Source of the DNA: Carnegiea gigantea
Taxonomy: Eukaryota; Streptophyta; Magnoliopsida; Caryophyllales; Cactaceae
Length of the DNA: 64,000 nucleotides
NCBI GenBank assembly: GCA_029747015.1
Contig: JAKOGI010001343.1
Location: 186,001 to 250,000, forward strand
Direction of reading: 5' to 3'
A program made the translations under genes and the position numbers. Within the stretch, counting starts at the first letter, position 1. Each line of letters begins with the position of its first letter. Under the pieces are notes generated by a model that saw only the letters and a program-made list of their open reading frames with translations, was not told where the DNA came from and ran no database searches. Shown one piece after another: positions 10,330 to 21,693 of the stretch.

Positions 10330-12380
10330 CTACTCCACAAAGTGTGTATTATAGGGAGGGATAGGTCATTTGATTTCTGGGAATTTAAAAAAAGAAAAAG
10401 AAAATCGAAAGGAGATGCTCATTATAATGTTTACAAAAAGATTCTATCATTAATTATAAATAGATAAAGACAAATCGATCAATGAAAGGAATCTTGCTTG
10501 TTGTCCCTTAATAATATGGTAAAGGTGCACTATTTTTCATTGAGCCAATTATGCTTTTGGAGTAGTGGTTTTAATTTTCTAGGGTTTCATTTTCACTTGT
10601 CACCCTCACTCCCTCCGCACCCAAAATTCCAATTTCTTAGATTAATTCTTCCATGAATTAACCACAGAAAGAAAAGGAACAAACTAAAACACAACCTAAT
10701 ATGTGGGAGAGTTGAATACTTCTGGCATTAACTATTGCAATTTGGTATGTTGCGTGTTATAAGTTGTAGCATGCCAAAATTCAATGAATGCATGAATGAT
10801 ACATGTCATGTTAAGTAGCCTCATTTTTTGTGTCTCATACCTATTGATTTATTAATTTGCTACGCTTGTGAGAGTTTGTTTAAAATGGGCTGTATATATT
10901 TGATATAAAATGTTGCATTAATAATCGGTTGTGACCTCTAAACATCAGATGGTTCAATTTTATTGCCCATATGCACTTCAAAAATATCAAATTTAAGGTT
11001 AAAAATAAAAAATATGTACGCAGCCTATACAATTTTTATATAATCAATAAATTTGCAGCATATTTTATTGTAAATAAAAAGAATAAGAATTATTATGAGT
11101 TTTTAAATTTTTTCCATATGGACTTTTGTTAGGAGGCATGACTGGAGATGGAGCAAAAAAGTGATAATGACATTTATATATTTTTTTAAAATTATTATTG
11201 ACTTACGTAGTTAAATTTGTAAATTGTACTATAGGAATTTATGATTAATCCCAAAAAAAAAGGAATCACTTTGGAGTCAAAGGCTAGTTTTTTCATAATT
11301 CTTTTACGTGTTTATTGAGTTATCAGTTGTCATTGTTGTGAAAATTAGTTTTAGAATTTAGTATACATATTTATTTTGATGATTCTTTTATTATTAGAAT
11401 GAGAATAGATGATGACATTTATTAGTTAATTATTTTAATAATTATTTAATCATATAATTAATTTTGTCACGTATGAATTCCTAATTAGTCATCCAAGGAA
11501 CAAGGTGAATTAGAAATCGTTATGGAGAGCATAGGAGATTCTTTTTCTAATATTTTATATTAAAAATGTATATTAAATTTTACGTTGCTATTCATTTTAA
11601 AAATAGTATTAGAATCTAATATGCATATTCTATACATATAACATTCTTTTATGAACTTTTCATATAAAATTTAAGGAGAGGGAGAATAACAAGCTTGATC
11701 TATTTTGATTAGTAATTATTTTCTAAATCAATTCCATAAGTGATTAGTAATTAATTGTTAGTAATGGAATGGTGCATGTTATATTTTCCTTTTCATGTTA
11801 TCATGTGCATTGTGAAAATACTTAGTGTTTATTATTAATAATCTCTTTATTATCATATAACCAATGAAGATGCACCACTTGTCAAGTGCATATAGAAGCA
11901 GTCAATTTTAGATATATTTATATAAATATAGACAGATGGATAATTGATGAGCGTCTGAGAAGACTTTACTTTTGCGTCAAGTAGGCAACACAATTGATAT
12001 TAATGGGGCATACCGAATACTCAGCTAGTCAGTTGGCAATTAATCAATAATCACTATCATTTTCATTAATTAAGTTAACTGAAGATGAGAATAAAGTGTT
12101 GATTTACTATTCCAAGTCTTCCGGTGCAAGCTAAAGTAACACCCACCTTTCCCCATCTAATCAAGCCAATTGCTACACTGGTCCTAGTACGGGATTATTC
12201 CTTGTTTTTGCTTCGTTAGTAATCCAAGCATCTCATTCACATTAACTACTTTTAAACTAGTAGGTCATTCGTGTGTGTTTGAACAGAGATTCTTTTCAAG
12301 GATTGGGTTGCGTGAAATTTTAAACCTTTGATGATCCAACTTTGATCTTTCTTAAAATAAAATCCAGTATCTATGTACAT
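10330..12380. other. Intergenic, no gene recognised
   Basis: Very AT-rich spacer upstream of the ATL gene. I see no long open frame, no transposon domain and no clear terminal repeats. The part nearest 10330 presumably includes the ATL promoter. Confidence 0.5.
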
Positions 12381-12384
12381 ACAA

Positions 12385-13195
12385 TCAAAGGTTGATGGTA
12401 GCAGAGACGAGGATAATTAGATGGGTGTATGATTATATGAGAATGGATAGAACTACTAGGAATGAAGTAATTAGAGAGTTAGTTAAAGTGGCTTCTATTG
12501 AAGATAAGATGAGAGAAATAAGACTCAGGTGGTTTGGACATGTAAAAAAAAGAGTGTGGATACTCCAGTGAGGAGATGTGAGAGGATTACCATCCCCAAA
12601 GGTAGAAGAGGTAGGGGATGACCAAAAAAGAGTTTGGATGAGGTGACTAGAGAGAACTTGAAAGTTATAGGATTGACGGAGGACATGACTCAAGATAGGA
12701 GACTATGGCGGGATAGGATTAAGGTCTTAGATCCTAAAGAGTTGGCCTTGTAGTTGTCATTAGGCTGCAGTAGAGTAGTTGTTTTTTTCCCCCCGGTGTA
12801 TCCAGTTTACATGCAGGTAATACATATATTTGGAATGAGACATTTGTTGCCTACCTCTATTTGTTAAGGTATGGTGATTGCTTTGCTATATTGTATTTAT
12901 GTTTATATAGTTTTGTCATCTGATTTATTAGTATTTATTAGTTTATTCTCTACTGCTTATTCTTAGTTTTATCTTCTTTTTTTTTTTTCATTAAAATGTT
13001 TTCACAAATCCTTATTCTATAAAATGTTTTTCACAAATTCCTGTTTTGCGAGTCCTTTGGAATCAGCTTGTCTATGGACAAAGATGTCGGTAGAGGTAAG
13101 ATTGCCTTATACTCGGATCTCCTCAGACTCTGCGAAAGCGGGACCCACACTAGGAGGTGGTGGTGGTGGTGTTGTATCTATTTACGTACAACCAT
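12385..13195 (+). mobile_element. RTE-type LINE, 3' end fragment
   Basis: The translation of 12400-12750 carries the C-terminal signature of plant RTE LINEs: [14 protein letters not shown] and DMTQDRRLWRDRIKVLD-like text, with frameshifts and stops. A 3' UTR follows, with CTCCTCAGACTCTGCGAAAG at 13121 and the terminal GGTGGTGGTGGTGTTG at 13157-13175. The same coding end and the same 3' terminus recur on the minus strand at 62007-62790, which confirms the family and the 3' end. The reverse transcriptase is absent, so this is a 5'-truncated insertion, as is usual for LINEs. Confidence 0.8.
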
Positions 13196-13408
13196 ATTTA
13201 AGATAAATTTTCTAATAGATATATACATATTCTAAGTCTAACAAAACATTTCAAGTCTAACATTTGATACAATGGATTGTTAGGTCGTCAAAAAGTCTGA
13301 CGATCATTTTGACGAAACTTCTTTGATACGTACACTAGTTTTGTGTAATTTATTAATTATTTATTATTCATATAATTAAATTATTTGCAATAGATCTCAT
13401 GGGTGTAA

Positions 13409-13465
13409 CAATAACAACAACAACAACAACAACAATAACAACACCACCAGCAACAACGACAATAA
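13409..13465. repeat. (CAA)n-rich microsatellite
   Basis: A run of AACAACAACAAC units with ATAAC and CACCAG interruptions. RTE elements in this window end in TTG/GTG-rich tails, so this could be the tail of a minus-strand insertion whose body is gone, or a simple repeat. Confidence 0.7.
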
Positions 13466-13809
13466 CCGTACTAGTAGATAAGAAAATTGGGATGAAGAAC
13501 GGAATTGCTACATGAAATGGAAGAAACTAGCAAGCTCATATTATTTCCTTAAACCCAATTATCTAGCCCAATGTCTTGCACTCATCCTCACATGCCTCTC
13601 ACATGACCAGACCCATTCCTTCCCCTAATCTTCTCTGTCTGCCTATCCTCTAGCGGTTGAACTTGCACAAAATCAGCCCCAAATCCGCCACACTAGGACT
13701 TGATCTCTTTGCCCAGTTAAGCTCGGTGATTACGAAGGCTATGGCAAGGACTCGTATCGTATTCGAATCCGAGGCTAGGTTGCTACTTGCTACATTCGAA
13801 TTTGGTTAT

Positions 13810-13991
13810 TGTTGGGAATATCACACATGAGTAAAGAAGTCCCACATCGGGAGTTTGAAAAGAAGGGTCATGGTATATAAGTCAAGTAGGCTACTCCTCC
13901 TATTGCCAATTGATTTTAGGATAGAACCTTACTTGGGCTTGTCATCATGGACCTTGGTTGAAGTGGGCTCCTTCCTTAGATCTTCCTAACA
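13810..13991 (+). repeat. TRIM-like LTR, copy 1
   Basis: Starts TGTTGGGAATATCACAC and ends CCTAACA. A TATATAAG box lies at about 13874. It is preceded by the target duplication GTTAT and followed by the primer site AGTGGTATCAGAGCC. Confidence 0.85.
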
Positions 13992-13993
13992 AG

Positions 13994-14006
13994 TGGTATC
14001 AGAGCC
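13994..14006 (+). promoter_or_regulatory. tRNA-Met primer-binding site
   Basis: TGGTATCAGAGCC, complementary to the initiator tRNA-Met 3' end, lies two bases after LTR copy 1. Copia-like coding sequence starts almost immediately afterwards (CTTGTT at about 14008), which marks a recombination or template-switch junction. Confidence 0.85.
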
Positions 14007-14007
14007 A

Positions 14008-15369
14008 GCTTGTTTGTGGCTGCAATCAGAAGGAAGGTATAAATTACAACGAGGTATTTTCGCCTGTTATTAGGCATACCTCCATTAGAGTGCTTTTTGC
14101 ATTTGTTGCCTTGTTTGATCTGGAGATGGAGCAACTTGATGTGAAGACTGCATTCCTTCATGGGGAGTTGAAGGAAGAAATCTACATGAAGCAACCTGAA
14201 GGCTTTGTTGTTCCTGGGAAGGAACAATTGGTGTGTAGATTGAAGAAGTCCTTGTATGGGCTTAAACAGGCTCCTAGGCAGTGGTACAAAAGGTTTGACA
14301 ACTTCATGATTACATAAGGATACACACACAGTCGATATGATAATTGTGTGTATTTTAGACTATATTCTGATGGTTCCTTTATTTACTTGCTATTGTATGT
14401 TGACGATATGTTGATTGCCTCTAAGGATAAATCCTTGATTAGTAAGTTGAAAGCTCAACTCAGTGAAGAGTTTGAAATGAAGGACTTGGGTACAGCAAAG
14501 AAGATTCTAGGCATGGAGATTCGAAGAGATCGAAAGGCTGGTAAGCTGTACTTATCTCAAGGACGCTACCTTAAGAAAGTACTAGGCATATTTAATATAG
14601 ATAACTGTAAGGCAGTTTCCACACCCCTTACTGTACATTTCAAATTGTCTGCTGAGTGTTGTCTATAAACTGAGAAGGATATAGATAGAATGTCTAATGT
14701 TCCCTATTCTAGTGTTGTTGGTAGTTTGATGTATGTTATGGTATGCACTAGGCCAGATTTATCATATATAGTGAGTGTGGTAAATAGGTATATGCATAAT
14801 CCTGGAAAGGATCATTGGGAAGCTGTGAAGTGGATCCTTCGCTATGTGAAGGGTACTGTTGATAAAGGGTTGGTATTTGATAGAAACAAAGCTAGTATAT
14901 GTGATGTTATAGGCTTTATTGATTCTAACTATGCTGGTGATCTTGATAGAAGGAGGTCCATATTTGGGTATATCTTCACTATGTGTGTAGGTACTATCTC
15001 TTGAAAAGCATCTTTACAGTCTATTGCAGCTCTATCTACTACAGAGGCTGAGTATGTTGCTGCTACTGAAGGAGTGAAGGAAGTCACTTGGTTGAGGGGC
15101 CTTGTTACTGAGCTTGGCGTTCCACAGGCTACCACTGTGGTGTTTCTGATAGTCAAAGTGCAATCCACTTGACTAAGAACGATGCCTACTATTCAAAGAC
15201 CAAGCACATCAGTGTCAAGTATCACTATGTCAGAGACACAGTTACTGCTAGGGAAATAGTCGTGAGAAAGGTTCACACTTCGGAGAACCTTGCAGACATG
15301 TTGACCAAGCCTCTACCTATAGCTAAGTTCGAGCATTGCTTGGACTTAGTTAGCATTCACAGCATTTGA
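14008..15369 (+). pseudogene. Captured Copia reverse transcriptase-RNase H fragment
   Basis: Ty1/copia pol C-terminal part. RT motifs include GINYNEVFSPV, MEQLDVKTAFLHGELKEE, SLYGLKQAPRQWY and an intact catalytic LLYVDDMLIASKD at about 14390. RNase H follows with STTEAEYVAATEG (about 15045) and [14 protein letters not shown], ending at a stop near 15367. Stops at 14317, 14668 and 15004 and a frameshift near 15140 make it a pseudogene. Gag, protease, integrase and the start of RT are missing. The fragment begins directly at the upstream primer site, so it was probably acquired by template switching rather than by ordinary nested insertion. Confidence 0.85.
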
Positions 15370-15465
15370 GCGCCCTTCGGGGCATTGCCTCTTGGGGGGC
15401 ATCACCCTTCGGGGTGCGATGACGGCGTCAGAGAGTTGGTGATTGGAGATTTCGGTCCAAGGTGG

Positions 15466-15566
15466 AAATTGTTGGGTTTCATTACCCAAAATCCAAGAAT
15501 CAGCACGGTGGGACCGTGCTACGCGAACACGAGCGTGTCAGGACGGAGGAGCGAGAAAACTGCCAT
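15466..15566 (+). repeat. Truncated 3' LTR of the captured Copia element
   Basis: After CCAAGGTGGAAAT (a Copia-type polypurine tract) the text reads TGTTGGGTTTCATTACCC, the start of a different LTR from the TRIM one. It resembles the start of the solo LTR at 60797. It contains the inverted motif GCACGGTGGGACCGTGC (15503-15519) and ACACGAGCGTGT. It is cut off at 15566, where the TRIM LTR copy 2 takes over. Confidence 0.6.
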
Positions 15567-15732
15567 ACATGAGTAAAGAAGTCCCACATCGAGAGTTTGA
15601 AAAGAAGGATCATGGTATATAAGTCAAGTGGGCTACTCCTCCTACTGCCAATTGGTTTTAGGATGGAACCTCACTTGGGCTTATTGCCATGGACCTTGAT
15701 TGAAGTGGGCTCCTTCCTTGAATTTCCTAACA
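15567..15732 (+). repeat. TRIM-like LTR, copy 2 (5' truncated)
   Basis: Matches copy 1 from ACATGAGTAAAG onward and ends CCTAACA, followed by AGTGGTATCAGAG. The first ~15 bases of the LTR are missing, replaced by the Copia LTR fragment. Confidence 0.85.
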
Positions 15733-15979
15733 AGTGGTATCAGAGTCGATGGTGCGTTCGGCTAGGCAACAAAAGGTGTGGCATGGTGGACCCCATGGAC
15801 GAGCTTGGTGAAGTGCCACGCAGGTGTTGATCGAGAGGTAATACATGTCCTGCAGCGTGGCTCGATGGTGTAGATAAGCTCTTGATGGTGGCTTGATACC
15901 TTGGTAAAGGTTTCCGCTCAAGGGGGAGCTTGTCCGTTGATGTGGTATGAAAGAGACTCATGTGTGAGGGGGAGATTAC
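15733..15979 (+). other. TRIM internal region with primer site and polypurine tract
   Basis: About 250 non-coding bases between LTR copies 2 and 3. It starts with the primer site TGGTATCAGAG (15735), contains an internal AAGGGGGAGCTTG and ends with the polypurine tract GAGGGGGAGATTA next to LTR 3. The short length and lack of a reading frame fit a non-autonomous TRIM that depends on another element's enzymes. Confidence 0.75.
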
Positions 15980-16158
15980 TGGGAATATCACACGTGAGTA
16001 AAGAAGTCCTACATCGGAAGTTTGAAAAGAAGGGTCATGGTATATAAGTTAAGTGGGCTACTCCTCCTATTGTTAATTGGTTTTAGGATGGAACCTCGCT
16101 TGGGCTTGTTACCATGGACCTTGGTTGAAGTGGGCTCTTTCCTTAGATCTCCCTAACA
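15980..16158 (+). repeat. TRIM-like LTR, copy 3
   Basis: Begins TGGGAATATCACACGTGAG, ends CCCTAACA and is followed by the GTTAT target duplication. It is the 3' LTR of the compound element. Confidence 0.85.
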
Positions 16159-16163
16159 GTTAT

Positions 16164-18456
16164 AAATAAGGAGCAAGACATTAATTCAGTCCAGAGTAGA
16201 TTAGAGAATAGAGTAGCAATTTAGTTTCTCTAGACCCCCAAATTAGTGCATTTGATTTTGAGTTCGTTGAATTCAATTGATATTTTTGGGTTGTGGTCTT
16301 GCTCTGCTTTCGGTGCCCCCTGTGCTCAATTTCTTCCCAGTGCACGGCTATTAGTATGTATTATAACTCTATCACTATCCCTTTCCTTTACTTTTTCCTT
16401 AGCAAGGATCGACTTGTTTGCTCTTTTCATTATTATTATTACTATTTGCTAATTTGATGATGCTGGTGGTTCAGTCTTGTTCCATTTCTATCCGTTATTC
16501 ATGGGAGCATGTAGTTAGTTAAACCTCAAAGTTTATTGTTAGCTATTTTGTTAATCTAGCTTGGCATGCATGCCAGTCTAGTAGTGATGTGGGGACGTTA
16601 TGCTATGTGGGAGAATTCCTCTCACTCATCTGCCCATCAATTAACCATGGCTGCACATTGATTACATATATCAAGACCTTTGCCTAACTTGCCGCCTAAG
16701 ACTCCTCATCATACAATAATTAGGCAACTTAACAATTCTAGTTATACAAAAATAGGAAACAAAATAATACAACTATTTTGTTCCTAACACATGGATTTGA
16801 TAAAACAGAAATCGTTGGAGTTGGAATTGAAAGGTCATGAGGGTGTTTGGAATCAATAGTTTTTTTGGAAAAAAAAAAGAGTTGTTTGAGCATTTTAGCT
16901 ATTTTGATCAAATCAAATAGCTAAATTAGTGTTGACTTGGTGTTTGATAAACAACTGTTTAAAATAGTCATTTCGCCATAAATAGTTCTTTTGAAAACGC
17001 TATTTCTATTAGCATTTATAAAAGAGTTTTTGTTTAAATGACGCATTTGTCCAAAAGTTTAAAAAAAATTATATTACATGCCACTAAATTATAGTTATAC
17101 AATATTGCTTTTATGAAATTAAAATGATACGAAGTTCCAGTAAGTGTTGCTTGAAGGCTTATATCAATAGCATTTGATCCTAATCAGATCTTCAGAACTA
17201 ACAAACATATGTGCAGTGCCTTTGTTTCTTTTAGTTTCTTTTTTTGGGACAAAAGCAAACATTGAAGCTATGATGTCTCTTTCGTAATTTGTATTTTTTT
17301 AGCCAATGAGTGTATTTTTTTGCTATAGATGTTCTTACTTCGTTGTGTTAAGCCTATTCAGTTCTTTTACAATGCACCTTTTATGAACGTTTGATATTTA
17401 TATTTCAGATTATCTAATTCCCCTTCCAATTATTCAGACAATGAGATTTGAATTGATGCCAGTAAATAGTAACATTTCATATTATGTTTTATATAAATTG
17501 AATTTAATAAAGATAAAGTCATCAAAAAATCATACAAATTTCAATTCCAATTCATAAGCGAAAAGATTAATAAGTAACAAAATAATGCTATAAAACATAG
17601 TTACCATTTAAATAGATAGAAATTGAAAAGAACAAGACAAATAAAAATACAAATTACGTAGTAAGAAAGTAAGGTTTTATGTATGAAGTTAATTAGACAT
17701 ATGACACAAATTGAATTCTTTTTAAAAAGAAAATAGGGTGAATAATAAATAAAAAATATGTTTTGTTAACAAGTTATTTAGAGATAAAGGTATAAATGTA
17801 ATTTTGCTAAATGTCTTTCTTAAACACATTTAATTTTATTAAATTTTTTTCTGTAAATAGCTAATTTAAACAATTAATAGCTAACATCCTAACAACTAAT
17901 AACTATTTGTCAAACTGGACCTATATTTAGTTTATTCTCGACGCCACGCATCATCCCTATTCCTTTGTACACCCAGTACTGCCGTCCAAGCGCTGCTTGC
18001 TAATCCGCTGAATTATTGCACCATTTTTTTGCACTCTCACTTTTCTCGTGTTTGGAAACTCCATTCCACTACAAAAAAAAGAAAGGGGGGTGGAGTGGTG
18101 TTGGCGAATGAAGCCCTTTTATAACTATATTAAGCAAAGCTCAATCTATACTAGTCAAACAGGTTTCTAATTGGGTTTTTATAGCTTAATTTCAAGTCAA
18201 TTAATATAATTGATAAAATTTATTTTCTAAATATTGTAATCAAATATCTGAGTTTGATTCATGCCTATTTCAATTTATAATCAATCTAATAAAATAAAAG
18301 AAAAATTTTGAATTGGAACATATTTGAGCCAGCTGGGTTTCATTTTCTAACCCTTATATCATACACCTAGTGTATAGAACCCAAATTTGAGACATCTTTT
18401 CGGAGGACTAAGAAGTCACTTTTTGATAAAAATTGCAAGAAAATTGGCTAGGGGGT
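16164..18456. other. Intergenic, with a possible non-autonomous TIR element at 16851-17930
   Basis: No gene recognised. From about 16851 (GGGTGTTTGGAATCAATAG) to about 17930 (CTAATAACTATTTGTCAAAC) the ends are loosely inverted. Short AAATAGCTA/TAGCTATT motifs cluster near both ends, as in hAT-like non-autonomous elements. The terminal match is weak and I could not define a target-site duplication, so this is only a suggestion. Confidence 0.3.
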
Positions 18457-18732
18457 GTTACGGGAAGTTATTATTTAGCAAAGATACTATTTAGCAATTA
18501 TTCTTCAATATTTTTCCTAGATATTGTTTCCTATATTTGTTTTAGAATAGGACTCTTCTCCCTGCTTGGACTTCAAGTAATCCACGGCTAGGGCATAGAA
18601 GGGAAAGCATGGCATGCATGTACTATATAAACCCAAACGTGCACCTACAAAGGCAAGCAAGCAAAATAAAGGTTGATTCATGAAATTTCTCATACTCAAT
18701 AATATTTATTATATATTTAAGTAATTTCTTCA
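18457..18732 (+). repeat. Copia 5' LTR
   Basis: Starts TGTTACGGGAAG, ends TTTCTTCA. A TATA box, TATATAA, lies at 18624-18630. It is followed directly by the primer site. Confidence 0.92.
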
Positions 18733-18748
18733 TGGTATCAGAGCCATG
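18733..18748 (+). promoter_or_regulatory. tRNA-Met primer-binding site of the Copia element
   Basis: TGGTATCAGAGCCATG, complementary to initiator tRNA-Met, directly after the 5' LTR. It overlaps the ATG at 18746 that opens gag. Confidence 0.9.
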
Positions 18749-19671
18749 AGTGGAGGAAAGGGGTTTGTAATCGACAGTCAATCCCCTTACTACCTTCACC
18801 ATTCAGAAGGTCCTAGAGTGGTGATCACTTCAGTAATTTTCAATGGCAAAAATTATGATTTATGACAAAAGGCTGTATGAACAACCTTGAGATCCAAAAA
18901 CAAATTAGGGTTCATAGATAGAACCCTAACCGAGCCTACGCCTAACAAAGGAGACAATCTTAGCGAGTTGAACGCATGAGAGATGGCCAACTCGATGATA
19001 TGCTCTTGGATTACCAATGTCATTGAGCCAAAACTGCGTGCAAGTATCGCCTATGTCGAAACAGCGGCAACAATGTGGGAAAATCTACGGAAAAGATATG
19101 CAGTGGCCAATACCCCTAAAATCCACCAGCTTAAAACTGATATAGCTGCATCTAAACAGGAAGGATTAGACGTAGTTGAATTCTACTCTAAGCTTATGGG
19201 AATGTGGAGTGAATTATCTAATTACACTAAAATTCCTCAATGTACTTGTTGAAAGTGTGAATGTAACATTGGGGGTGAAGTAGTCAAGATGCTAGAGAAG
19301 GAGCAAACACATCAATTTCTTATGAGACTCAATGACGAAGCGTATGGAAATGTACGAAGCCAAATCTTGGCGATCTGTCTCTCGATCGAATCTTTAATAT
19401 GGTGCAGCGGGAGGAAAATCATAAACGACTCATGATGGGACGAGATCGTAAGAATGAAAATATGGTGGCTTTTGCCGTCAAAGAGCACTCGATTATAGCA
19501 GAAAGGCCTACATGCACGCATTGTGGACGTTGAGGACATATGAAGGATGAATGCTTCGAAATAATTGGGTACCCTTCGAACTGGGGGACCCGAGGATGTG
19601 GGTGAGGAGGTCGAACGGGCCGAGGTAGAGGAGCTGGCCGAGCAAGCGTAGGACGTGGGCAAGGCTTTAGT
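18746..19671 (+). pseudogene. Copia gag (broken)
   Basis: The frame starts MSGGKGFVIDSQSPYYLHHS at 18746. It continues through FNGKNYDL-stop-QKAV into the open stretch 18983-19252, with WITNVIEP, MWENLRKRYA and IHQLKTDI, typical of the Copia capsid region. Premature stops occur near 18863, 18979 and 19250. A zinc knuckle at about 19513-19560 has C-x2-C-x4-H-x4-C spacing, but its second half reads CGR-stop-GHMKDEC, where a TGA stands in place of an aromatic codon. Gag forms the virus-like particle; this copy cannot make it. Confidence 0.85.
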
Positions 19672-21600
19672 GTGATAGCGAATCAGACTCTGGCCCAGAA
19701 CGAAGAGGCAGCGTCCAACAGCAGCAGCAGTGGCCTAACAGGCCTTGGCCCAGCGTCGATTCCAGGACCAAGCCCAGAGCAAATTCAGAAGCTGCTCAGT
19801 CTTATTGAAACACTGAAACCCGGAACTGAAAAATTGTTAGGTAATATTGCTTGGATGTTTGACAGCGGAACTTCATGTCATATGATTGGAGACCCAAAAC
19901 TGATGCACGAGACGAAGAAAATTTCATCCATATCGGTTGCCCTGCCAAACGAGACACACACCATGGCCAACGATGAAGGCTCTGTGACGTTGGGACAACG
20001 GATCCAATTGCATAAAGTTCTATATGTTCCCTCGCTTAAATGCAATCTTATTTCAGTAGCAAAATTATGTGAGGAGCTAAACTGTAGTGTGACCTTTTTT
20101 GATAATTTTTGTATATTGCAGAACCGTATTTTGAGAACTCCGATTGGTATGGGTGAGCAACGAGGAGGAGTTTACTACTTCAAAGATGGGTCATTGGACG
20201 AGGCACAAGTCAATGCTATCAACCCCAATCATTTATGGCATCGGCGACTGGGACATCCATCCCGTGCAATTTTATCTCTTTTGCCAAAGAATTTAGGAGT
20301 AATTAGTGGTAGTGCTAAGGATGATGTATGTGAGATTTGTCATCGGGCCAAGCAAGCTTGAACCCCTTTTTAAGAAAGTTCAAATAAAGCCGAATTTGTT
20401 TTCAATCTTGTTCATTGCAATATTTGGGGGCCTTATAAGGAAGCATCATCTTGTGGGACTCACTATTTTCTCGCAATAGTCGATGATGCAAGTCAAGCCA
20501 CTTGGGCGTACCTAATGATTAATCAGGCCCAAACCAGCAAATTGTTGCGAGATTTCATTCTTATGGTCCAAAATCAATTTGGCACCTCAATTAAAATTAT
20601 ACGAAGCGACAATGGATCTGAATTCACCTCCACGCCCATGCAACAGTTCTATGAAGCACATGAAATCTTGTGCCAAAGTAGCTATGTGGACACACCACAA
20701 CAGAACGGTAGGGTTGAAAGAAAACATAGGCACGTTTTGAACGTAGCCCGAGCCCTTTATTTCAAGCTAGTCTACTATCAAGTTCTGGGGTGAATGTGTG
20801 CTTACGGCCGTTTATTTGATCAATCGAACGCTAAGCAAACTGTTGGATAGAAAGACACCATATGAGATGCTTTATTGTACAACACCCTCATATGGTCACA
20901 TCAAGGTATTCAGCACCCTATGTTTTGCATATAACAAGAAAATCAAGGACAAATTCTCCCTAGGGGCAGGAGGTGTTTGTTTGTGGGTTATCCGTTTGGT
21001 CAAAAAAGATGGAAACTACTCGACCTTGAGACCGAAGAATATTTTGTGAGCCGCGACGTCATCTTCCACGAAAACATCTTTCCATTCGCAACCATGGTGC
21101 AACCCAGCAAGCCATCCACCTCTTCATGGCTAGCTGAACCCTTCATTAACCCACACGATGCTGATCCTCTTCAGCAGCCGACAATGACAACAGCAAATTG
21201 TGGGCTGCCGCTGCTCGATGCAAGGGGGAGCCTCCCTGTGTCATGGGCAGAAGTAAGCACAAACTTAGAAGTGGGCCAGCCGCAGCCTTGTGTTGAGCCT
21301 GGATCGAACCCCGAACGACTCAGCAAGGAGCCTAATAACAGTGGCCCAGATCAGTTTGCTGGCACTGACGATCATGATGGGTCAGCTGGTCCCAACACGC
21401 CACTCACCTCCAACGCAGCCCACACACCGAGTCGGCCCTCCAGAATCAGTAAGTGACGAGTGTGTTATGCCGACTACGTGTGTTACAGTGCACGTCCTAA
21501 GGACCCCCGCACCTCACAACTCCTCCCTCTCACCAGCTCACACCACCAAGGAGCCTCAGGTATGCGATATCCAATAGCCAACTATGTCTCAACTAACAAT
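19672..21600 (+). pseudogene. Copia protease and integrase (broken)
   Basis: The protease active site is WMFDSGTSCHM at about 19852. The integrase zinc-binding part follows (LWHRRLGHPS and CEICHRAKQA) and ends at a stop near 20360. The integrase core includes FLAIVDDASQATWAY, IRSDNGSEFTS and TPQQNGRVERKHRH, giving the later D and E of the D,D-35-E triad. The first catalytic Asp, expected in the block before IWGPYKEA, is Asn (VHCNIWGP). A frameshift lies near 20790-20800. The segment from 21100 to 21600 is a Pro/Ser-rich linker before RT. Confidence 0.85.
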
Positions 21601-21693
21601 TTTTCTGCATCCTATCAATAATTTTTGGTTTCCATAACAAGGGTCGTCAAGCCCAAATCGTTCCAGGATGCAGCATGAAAGTGGCGTGCGGCG

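Larger units (their letters stand above)
13810..16158 (+). mobile_element. Compound TRIM-like element with three short LTRs and captured Copia pol
   Basis: Three copies of the same ~180-bp LTR lie in direct orientation (13810-13991, 15567-15732, 15980-16158). LTRs 1 and 2 are each followed by a tRNA-Met primer site. The last LTR is preceded by purine-rich GAGGGGGAGATTA. The right part (15567-16158) is a typical terminal-repeat retrotransposon in miniature (TRIM). The left internal region is instead a Copia RT-RNase H fragment. The whole block is flanked by the 5-bp duplication GTTAT (13805-13809 and 16159-16163), and the outer LTR ends read TGTTGGG...CCTAACA. That shows a single integration of the three-LTR structure. 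Confidence 0.8.

Noticed and set aside
13735..13800. tRNA or SINE with a GTATTCGAATCCG B-box-like word
   Set aside because: No A box, no cloverleaf and no flanking duplications could be found.
13976..14329. 117-codon minus-strand frame
   Set aside because: Antisense of the Copia RT fragment, which has clear RT motifs on the plus strand.
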